From Theristus sp. LFF4_11 (taxonomy: Eukaryota; Nematoda; Chromadorea; Monhysterida; Xyalidae): a stretch of 64,000 nt of DNA. Every line of letters begins with the position of its first letter. The stretch's first letter is position 1. The stretch spans positions 1 through 64,000 of the forward strand of contig JASANC010003102.1 of the NCBI GenBank assembly GCA_030248135.1. The letters are read 5' to 3'. The notes beneath the pieces are model-generated. The model worked only from the letters and a program-made list of their open reading frames with translations, was not told where the DNA came from and did not search any database. The position numbers and the translations under genes are program-made. Positions 1-8,900 of this stretch are shown here, piece by piece.

Positions 1-435
1 GAACAATCGGATTCGCTGCCTTTCGGAGAATAAGCGACCGTTGGCTACGGGAACCAAAGTTGGGCTCAGGTCACTAGAGCTCTACGGGACACCGTCCCAC
101 CCAGGCTTAAATGGCCAGGCCGGCCACCCTGGCCAGGCCGAAATGCGGAGAACCATCCTACAACTTGGTTGATTAGAGGCTGTCCCGCTCACGTGGCGAG
201 GGCTTCTGTACACGGAACGCCAGGGTTGATTGGTTGATTTTATGCGACACACTTTAGGAAAGTGACAGGCATTTGCACAAGGAAATAGGAAATCCGTTTC
301 CAGGCCAGCGAAGCTTTGTACGCAGGCAACACCAGTACAACCCCTGTTCGCCAGGCAACACCACAAATTTCTGGAACCTGTAAGAACCCAGAGACAACAA
401 CAGAACATTATTTAATAAAAACCCCTCAATCCAAC

Positions 436-3132
436 CTGAACGCCTTCAGGGCGACGCTTCGCATTTTCAGAATTTTCGACGCTCTATCACCACGCACCAC
501 CAGATGACGCTGCTCCAGTTGCAAGTCAACGCCGGCCTCCTGAAGTCAAAGCAACAACAGGTCCGATCATGTTCGCTTGCTGTTTATTGTTTTTGTTTCT
601 GATGAACGATTCCCAAACGGTGCTTTTCGGAAGTCAACAGAGCAACTAATCCAAATCTTATTACAGTAAATCGGAAATAGGTCTCTCCGTATTACACGCT
701 CTTCCGACAGTTTCATCGAAGTTTATCCCACGTTTCGCAAAATAAAATTGAATTGAAACGGAAATGAAAAAAAAATCAACAACCTCACCTCATTCAGAAC
801 ATGATCCACACCACCGGCCGGTGCAGAAGCGATCAGCTGCCAATAGTCGCACTTAGAGATGTAAGGGTCAAAAAAAATTTTTTTTTTAATTTTTTTTAAA
901 AAAAAAAGTAAAAAAAAATGAGCATTTTTTTTTATTAAAAATTTTTGAAATTTTTTCTTTAATGTGCCCTGAAAATGCCGTTTTTGGCATAATTTTTCGA
1001 AAGTTCAACAAAAATTTTCTTTGACTTTACCTTGTCACTTAGTCTTCAACGCTGCAGGTGGTATTCTGGATTGATTTATCGACTGTTTTCAGCCTTGGTG
1101 AGTGATGATCGACTCGCGCATTGAAGTACTTGAGCGTCGCAAAGGCTAGTTCAACAAATTCCGATGTCGCTAAGGTGAGATAGAAGCAGAGAACTCACAT
1201 TTACGCATCGTTTTTCAGGATCTCGAAAGGTGGAAATTGCACTGTCTGCCACTGCAAGCGTAACTTCGTTGGTTGCTCGTTGCTGTTTCGCCTCGTGTCG
1301 TCAGCGTGATCACACCGGTTTGTTGTGGAACTTGTTTCCATGTTATTTGAGGTGAATTGAGAGGCAAAACACGAGACGTGATGTCGTCGGTGGGAAAATG
1401 GGGTCGCCGAAATCAAGTCTGAAATTTTCACCCTCCTCCCATATGAGTGGGGGTCATATGGTAAGTCGGTGGCTCCTCAGATGGTGATATTCGGACTCCC
1501 TGAAAAATTCTGAACAACTTTCATTTTAAAAAAAAAAATTTAAAATTTTTTTTTTTTTTTAAAAGAAAAAAAATAGAAAATTTTTTTTTCTTGACATCTC
1601 TAGTCGCACTGCAATTCATGACCGCCTGGCGCCTGACATGAAATCGTGAAACGTTTCAACTGTTTTTTTGCCATCTAATGACTGTCCGAAACAGAACAGC
1701 GGCTAATAAAAAAGCAAAAAAACGCACGTCTTTGCCTTCGGGCACTTCTCTCAGTGTGCCATAAACAACAATCGTTGATTCCGTGGTCAGCGTTAGCGCG
1801 TCGTATGTTTGACACTAAAATATCGCATGGAATGTTTTGGTTTTATTTTTGACATCAATATGTTTCTTGAAGGCCGTTCATTTATATTAATAAACAACAC
1901 GATAATAATGTTGCACAGTCACACCACACACGTGCACCAAATACGCTGACGTGTGCGCTACTGTAACATCGCATGTCTGTGTGCCTGTGTGTTTGTTTTG
2001 CGCCGATGCAATGGAACGTTGCTGTACTACAAACAGAGTGCGCGATATCGAGAAACAAATCTCTGTCTTCCCATAAAATTTATCAATAGCTGTCTATCGC
2101 CTCAATTATTCCATTTCTTGCTCACCAATTTATCAGCCAGCACGCACTGCAAAAACCCGGTTCCATCGCGCAACACGATGAACATCAGCGAACGGCCTGA
2201 AAACCAAAATGCACAACCAATTTTTTTTGTACAGAACAACAAACTAGTTAACGCTGATTGGCTGCATCGAGCTGGTAGGAGGATCAATCAGTTAGAAAAG
2301 TTAATTCGAATGCAGCCATTGCAGCGAGTAGTGGTATTGCACAAAACTATTTCACAAAACTCTGCGTTCAAAGGGTGAAACCTTGCTGACGAAGTCGATG
2401 CACCCAGCCATACACCTTCACTCGTTGCTCTCTGTACCGACTCAGATGACGAATGAGTGTCTGCGTCGCTGTCGGCAAACGCTCATCAAGCGTCAGTTTC
2501 AGTTTTGTGGCCTCCTCCAAGTTTTGCTCGCGTTTTTCAGCGTCTAACTTCTGAAATTTGAATTGATTTGAGACGATACGAGTCTTTTTGCACGGATATT
2601 GGTTTCGTAAAAAAGGCGTCTTTTTTGGTATGTATTCTCAATAAAATTGCAACCTCCTTCTCGTGTTTCTGCTCCATTTTCTTCTGTTTCTGATGGTACA
2701 TCTTCTTTGCCTTCTTCCATTGTGCTTGCGAGAGGAGTTCCCATTTCTGAAAGACACAGAAAAACCAAATGAAATTGGAGAAGTTAAGATTGAACTTTTC
2801 AGCGGAGGTCGACATTTAATTCCACAAAAAACGATCAGTTTCGGTCTTCTCACCTCTTTCGCGTCGTCAGATTTGCTGGGAACGAAAACTTGTGGCCACT
2901 CTTTGCCGTACGTCATCAACGCCTGTATGAATGACAAATCAAGACGATGTCGTCAACCATAGAAACCCGTTTTCATGGCGAAATAGAACAGATCGGTCTC
3001 GTTGGAATAGAAGTATTTGTTAAAAAAAAAAACGAAACTCACGTGAACAACAGATTTGAACGGTTTCGCTTCGGTGCCGTCTCCACTTGCATCGTCGCCG
3101 TTAACCTCCGAAACATACAGACAGGTCGTCAT
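436..3132 (-). CDS. NARS1: Asparaginyl-tRNA synthetase, cytosolic, N-terminal half (partial; exon 7 interrupted)
   Basis: Class II synthetase that charges tRNA-Asn in the cytosol. Exons (minus strand): 3132-3043, 2922-2854, 2746-2654, 2550-2382, 2196-2126, 1814-1728, 1632-1603 plus 845-789 (one exon split by an insertion), 539-436. Joined they give about 256 residues in the order of animal NARS1: an N-terminal domain ([20 protein letters not shown], then [10 protein letters not shown]), a Lys/Glu-rich linker ([20 protein letters not shown]), then the OB-fold anticodon-binding domain ([36 protein letters not shown]) and the hinge into the catalytic domain ([19 protein letters not shown]). Catalytic motifs 1-3 are not in the window; the last exon ends in phase 2 and the gene should continue beyond the left edge. 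The ATG at 3132 is the first that gives the family N-terminus. Exon 7 carries a transposon (854-1602) whose first codon reads TAG, so this copy is a broken allele, a pseudogene, or a gene rescued by skipping exon 7 (87 nt, in frame). Family assignment is very sure; functional state is open. Confidence 0.93.
854..1602. mobile_element. hAT-type non-autonomous element (MITE) inside NARS1 exon 7
   Basis: The element is 749 bp and starts TAGAGATGT and ends ACATCTCTA, a perfect 9-bp terminal inverted repeat with the TAGNG form typical of hAT transposons. It is flanked by the identical 8-bp direct repeat GTCGCACT at 846-853 and 1603-1610, and 8 bp is the hAT target-site size. Both ends carry long A and T runs. 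The interior has no coding capacity. The stretch around 963-1045 resembles 3763-3840, so this is a diverged relative of the nested elements at 3634-5764. Confidence 0.9.
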
Positions 3133-3331
3133 CAGCACTCAGCAGTCGATTATTGTTTTTCACGCACCGCTTCTCGATGTCGGTTATTGAATGAAAAAAA
3201 ATCTAAATTTTGCTTTTGCCACAATCTTTGCTCTTTGGGATTTCACAATGGTGACTTGACTTTGACTTGAATATAAAAATGTCACGTTTTCTAATGTGTT
3301 TATTGGTTGTGTTGTGAGTGATGATAAACGA

Positions 3332-3563
3332 TAAACGATGTAACGTTTATCTTACCAAGGTAGTGACACGATGCCGAAGCATCGAAATAGGTAATACCCG
3401 TTAGTACAAAATACAATGAAAAAAACAATCAATAACATCACGCATTCACCACCACACGAACAAAACACGATGAACTGACTGAGCTGAGGTTCTGAGAATT
3501 TGAATTTTGAACTTTTTTCAAAACAAGTTATCAATCACGAAAACTGTCACACACGACGAAACA
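3332..3563 (+). repeat. Dispersed repeat, copy A (second copy at 6352-6600)
   Basis: About 230 bp, from the ACGATGTAACGTTTATC segment to CACACGACGAAACAT, is nearly identical to 6352-6600 in VPS72 intron 1, in the same orientation. Differences are a few substitutions plus small indels, for example one versus two copies of CTGACTGAG. No coding potential is seen. The family and its true ends are not recognised. Confidence 0.85.
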
Positions 3564-3633
3564 TTAACATTAACATTAACAATTAAATGATACTTCTCTT
3601 TTTTGTCAAAAATTCGTAATTTTGGGGTGCAAC

Positions 3634-5764
3634 TAGGGTTAGGGGCTTTGAAAAAAAAAATTTTTTTTTATTTTTTTTTTCGTTTTTTTAAAAAAAAAAT
3701 TTGGATTTTTTTTTTCAAACTTAAAAAAAAAATTTGAAAATTTTTTCTTCTACTTTGCTCTGAAAATTCGATTCATGGCATAATTTTTTGAAAGTTCAAA
3801 CCAAATTTTCTTCCCAACTTCTTTGTGTGCTTAGGTAAATGTCATTATTTGGTCATTTTGACCGACGTACTCCATGTTTTTCGATTTGGATGACTTCTAG
3901 AGTCAATTTTTAGCGTTGAAATGACTTAACTGAATTGAAATATCGTTTCAGAAATCGTTTTCTTGCAACTTAGAACATGTTTTTCAGTCGGTAGGCCATG
4001 AGATGAACATGATATCTTGTTGATTGGCGTATGTTATAGGTCTACAATGGAGTTGTGCGATATATTGTTAAACAATTTGAGCGGAGATGTTGGTTAATAC
4101 CACATCACACGACCGTTTTTCAGATACCCGATAACATGGCCACATGTTAAAACTTGCGTGCTGAGCTAAACTAACGTGTTAAACTTGCGTCTGTCAGTTG
4201 CCCGCAACGTGATCGCGAAATCATGGTACGTGTTTTCGATACGATGATTTGAAGAGTGGGCTCTCGCCATGTGGCAGATAGCATAGCTGGTTGAACCTAG
4301 GGTTAGGGGAAAAAAAAAAAATCCGGATTTTTTTTTTTAAATTAAAAAAAAAATTTTTTTTTAAAAAAAAAATTTTTTTTTTACAAGTTAGGTTCGTTCG
4401 AAGCGTCTCGTCGAGCTGAGTTCATCTAGACTATTTTCAGAACGATCCGGGAAACTATAAGAGCGAAAATCGTGTTTTATTGAAATTATGTCCATTTCAT
4501 AGAGGGAAAGTTGCATTTTCAACAGTAAAACAGGGCAATTTTTCACGTGTACTTGAATATTGAACCGTTCTTAGTGGTTCCTCTTTAGAAAATTACCAAA
4601 ATTTGACTGTGTTCAAAAATTCCTGTTTGCTGTGGCTAAGTCGGCAACCCCTGTCGACCCGGTCGCCCCCCCCCCCCAAGACACTTACTTTCAGGTTCAA
4701 CCAGCTATGCTATCTGCCACATGGCGAGAGCCCACTCTTCAAATCATCGTATCGAAAACACGTACCATGATTTCGCGATCACGTTGCGGGCAACTGACAG
4801 ACGCAAGTTTAACACGTTAGTTTAGCTCAGCACGCAAGTTTTAACATGTGGCCATGTTATCGGGTATCTGAAAAACGGTCGTGTGATGTGGTATTAACCA
4901 ACATCTCCGCTCAAATTGTTTAACAATATATCGCACAACTCCATTGTAGACCTATAACATACGCCAATCAACAAGATATCATGTTCATCTCATGGCCTAC
5001 CGACTGAAAAACATGTTCTAAGTTGCAAGAAAACGATTTCTGAAACGATATTTCAATTCAGTTAAGTCATTTCAACGCTAAAAATTGACTCTAGAAGTCA
5101 TCCAAATCGAAAAACATGGAGTACGTCGGTCAAAATGACCAAATAATGACATTTACCTAAGCACACAAAGAAGTTGGGAAGAAAATTTGGTTTGAACTTT
5201 CAAAAAATTAAGCCATAAATCGAATTTTCAGAGCAAAGTAGAAGAAAAATTTTTCAAATTTTTTTTTTTAAGTTTGAAAAAAAAAATCCAAATTTTTTTT
5301 TTAAAAAAAAAAACGAAAAAAAAAATAAAAAAAAAATTTTTTTTTTCAAAGCCCCTAACCCTAGTTGAACCTGAAAGTAAGTGTCTTGGGGGGGGGCGAC
5401 CGGGTCGACAGGGGTTGCCGACTTAGCTACAGCAAACAGGAATTTTTGAACACAGTCAAATTTTGGTAATTTTCTAAAGAGGAACCACTAAGAACGGTTC
5501 AATATTCAAGTACACGTGAAAAATTGCCCTGTTTTACTGTTGAAAATGCAACTTTCCCTCTATGAAATGGACATAATTTCAATAAAACACGATTTTCGCT
5601 CTTATAGTTTCCCGGATCGTTCTGAAAATAGTCTAGATGAACTCAGCTCGACGAGACGCTTCGAACGAACCTAACTTGTAAAAAAAAAATTTTTTTTTTT
5701 AAAAAAAAAAATTTTTTTTATTTTAAAAAAAAAATCCGGATTTTTTTTTTTTCCCCTAACCCTA
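3634..5764 (+). mobile_element. Outer hAT-type element, split by a second copy of itself
   Basis: The element begins TAGGGTTAGGGG and ends CCCCTAACCCTA, a 12-bp perfect terminal inverted repeat. The flanking 8-mers are GGTGCAAC (3626-3633) and GTTGCAAC (5765-5772), 7 of 8 identical, as expected for an older hAT target duplication. Its own sequence is 3634-4297 plus 5372-5764, about 1,057 bp; the part in between is the inner element. A/T homopolymer blocks lie near both ends. It has no open frame of note and is therefore non-autonomous. Confidence 0.88.
4298..5363 (-). mobile_element. Inner hAT-type element, inserted in inverted orientation
   Basis: It has the same TAGGGTTAGGGG ends as the outer element, is 1,066 bp long, and is flanked by the perfect 8-bp duplication GTTGAACC at 4290-4297 and 5364-5371. 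Read on the minus strand it is colinear with the outer element, and the GTTGAACC site occurs in it only once (around 4693-4700, as GGTTCAACC), so the inner copy shows the undisturbed state of the target. The two copies differ at only a few positions. Confidence 0.92.
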
Positions 5765-5914
5765 GTTGCAACACAAAGTTTTCACATTTCAAAGAAGCTT
5801 TTCGAGTTTTCATATTTCCACTCTGATGAAAAGGCTTTGCTTAGATTATTATTGGGAAGGTTTGTGATTTTATCATAGTCTTTTTTTCAGAAAATAACAG
5901 AGAAATTTGTAAAG

Positions 5915-8900
5915 ATGGACAACGAGAACAGCATGACGATCAGCGGCGTCGTCGGGTTCGCTGCAGAACTTGAAGAAGAAAAAGAGGAAGAAGATGAAGA
6001 GCGGAGCGTTGGCGGCGACGACGCAGATGCAGCGGAGGAGAGCAGCAACAGCAGCGATGACACGCAGATGGAGATCGATTTTCTGGCGAAATCGCGCGAG
6101 CGACGTGCGAACGCCGGATCGAAAATGCAACAACTGTTGAACGCGGAAGACACGGACGATTTCTACAAGACCACCTACGGTGGATTTTTTGATGTTAGTG
6201 AGTTTTTGTTGTTGACTTCACTGACAAAGCGCAAATTCAATTCAGAAACAAAAACTGAGATTATCAATGATTGCTGGCGCATCCATGATGGATGGAGTTT
6301 GCTCGTTTCAATGATGAAAAGCGGGCACTGGTCAAGTCAAGGTCGATGTACGATGTAACGATGTAACGATGTAACGTTTATCGTACAAAAGTAGTGATAC
6401 GATGCCGAAGCATCGAAATAGGTAATACCCGTTAGTACAAAATACAATGAAACAATCAATAACATCACGCATTCACCAGCACACGAACAAAACACGATGA
6501 ACTGACTGAGCTGACTGAGCTGAGATTCTGAGAATTTGAATTTTGAACTTTTTTCAAAACAAGTTATCAATCACGAAAACTGTCACACACGACGAAACAT
6601 CTATCTTCTATTATACTAAAAATGCAATTTGTCTGTCTGTCTGTCTGTCCCTGTCATTTTCATGAAATTTGAATTGGCGCTCATTTTTGCTATTTAAGAA
6701 AAATCCATCTCGATTTCCTTAACCTATTTTTATTAATGCCAGTTGAGATTGTTTTCTCAAAACGTCGCTCTTCATAGCTGGAGTCATCATGATACTCTTT
6801 GGACAACAGAGACAGTTCAGCGCAGCATAGGCAAATGGAAGCGTGGCTGATAAAAACTTGATGATCAACTGGGAAAGATGTAATAAAACCGTCTTTGAAA
6901 AAAGTTTGAACTTTTTTGTTTTTAAAAATCGGGTTGCAAAACGCACATCGACATCGGCATTGCAAGTTGCACGTTGGATTCAAAACAAGTAAATTTCATT
7001 GAAATTGATACTCCATGTTTCATTTTCAAATTGATACTCCATGGTTATGAGCGATAATTTCAACGTAACGCACGATGGGCAACTGGCAATTGTTGCTGCT
7101 CAAAACTTGACGAGCGACTGCGAAAGATGTAACAAAACCGTCTCTGAAAAAAAAGTTTTTTAATTGGGTCGAAATGGTATTTACCATTCATTTTCACTTT
7201 GCAAAATGTTTGGGTCATGTTGGGGTAAACGGGTAAAAAGAGGCAATGACTGCAAAACGAAATTATAAACGTCACTTTTTTGTTTCTTCTATTCATTTTA
7301 ACTTTGCAAAAAAGGCTTGGCTTAGGTAAACGGGTAAAAGAAGCATTAGCTTTTTAAAACGGGTAATTGAAAAAAACGTTAATTTTTATGTTTTTATTCA
7401 ATCTTACTTCACATACAAAAAGGCTTGACTTAGGTTAAGATGAACGGGTAAAAATAGCAAAATCATAAACTTCGCATTTTTACTTTGCAAAAGGCTTGGC
7501 TTAGGTAAACGGGTAAAAGAAGCATTAGCTTTTTAAAACGGGTATTTTTTATGAAAAAACGTTAATTTTTATATTTTTTATTCAATCTTACTTCACATAC
7601 AAAAAGGCTTGACTTAGGTTAGGGTGAAAGGGGAAAAATAGCAAAATCATAAACTTCGCATTTTCACTTTACAAAAAAGGCTTGGCTTAGGTAAACGGGT
7701 AAAAGAAGCATTAGCTTTTTAAAACGGGTAATTGAAAAAAAAACGTTAGTTTTTATATTTTTTATTCAATTTTACTTCACTTACAAAAAGGCTTGCCTTA
7801 GGTTACGGTGAACGGGTAAAAATAGCAAAATCATAAACTTCGCATTTTTTATTTAAATACATTAAAAAAATATTGTATTGTAGGCGACTTCACGGCAGCT
7901 CAAGGTAATATTTCTTCAGGGTTATTATTCAGTAAACGTTACTTTCTAAGTCAATGCCACTTCACCAAAAAGGCTTGGCATTGATTAAGCCACATACGCT
8001 CGGGTCAATTGGCTAGTCTATTATACTAAGATAATAGTCGTGTCTGTGTGTCCGTGTGTGTCACTTTTTTGCAATTTGAATTGGCGCTTATTTTTGCTAT
8101 TTAAGGTAGCTAAGCTAAATCTCATCTCATTTTTAAATATCAATGCCAATTATTTTCTCAAAAAAGTCACTCTTCACTGCGAAGTCATCATGATACTCTT
8201 TGGTCATCCGCGACAGCGCCTGAAGATACGATTGACAAAATGGCAACTGTTGCCGTTCAAAACTTGATGACCGAAAGCGAAGATAAAGAAAAACCAACTG
8301 TGAAGAATGGTTGCAATTGTTTTTAAAAATCAGGTTGCAAAACGACATCGAAATTTCAAGTGCACATTGCACTTTGCTTTGAAGACACAATTTTTCATTA
8401 TGATTTGGTTGAAAAGTTATCGCTTGAGAACTTTTTCGAAAACAGAAAAGTTTTATCTGAACAAGTCAACTAAAAAAATTATTGCGAAATCAAATAAACG
8501 GGGTTTGTTAATGAAGTCCGCGATTAACTAAAAATCTGATTAGAAAGCAAGATGGATTTCAAAGCGGTTATTTGGAAAAAGAGAATTTTTCAAAATTTGA
8601 CGTTTTTTCAACACGCAAGTTCAAATAAAATGTGTCAAATACAGAATGCCAAAAATGAAGCTGCATGACTATTTAAATGGGTGTTTGAAAAACGTTACCT
8701 TTTATTTCCCCATTCATTTTCACTTTGCTAAAAGGCTTGGCTTATTTGTTAGGGACTAGGGTATATGTTAAGGCATAAAAACAGTCTTTTTAAATGGGTA
8801 TTTTTTATTTAAACGTCTCTTTTTTATATTTATTATTCATTTTTTATATTTTCACTCAAAAAAAGGATCTGCTTAGAGCAGGGTGAATGGGTAAAAAACA

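Larger units (their letters stand above)
3133..5914. other. Divergent intergenic region between NARS1 and VPS72
   Basis: No gene is seen here. It should hold the promoters of both flanking genes, but 3332-3563 is a dispersed repeat and 3634-5764 is a nested transposon pair. Only about 200 bp next to NARS1 and 140 bp next to VPS72 look like unique sequence. Just before the VPS72 start there is a good splice acceptor (run of T then CAG at about 5890), which suggests a 5'UTR intron or a trans-splice site. Confidence 0.6.

Noticed and set aside
1..435. A further NARS1 exon at the left edge
   Set aside because: An acceptor-like TTCTTACAG exists near 385, but the reading after it does not resemble the next NARS1 block, so the exon is probably outside the window.
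846..1610. NARS1 insertion acting as a precisely spliced new intron
   Set aside because: Exact removal needs GT...AG at matching places in the duplicated GTCGCACT; the only GT gives an intron ending AA, and the AG acceptor present would shift the frame.
3634..5764. Telomere-like TTAGGG motifs as an internal telomere or fusion
   Set aside because: Only one or two units occur, each exactly at a transposon end with an 8-bp target duplication.
7306..7850. Regularly spaced repeats that could look like a CRISPR array
   Set aside because: Units are about 185 bp, similar throughout, sit inside a eukaryotic Helitron-like element, and lack short-repeat/unique-spacer structure.
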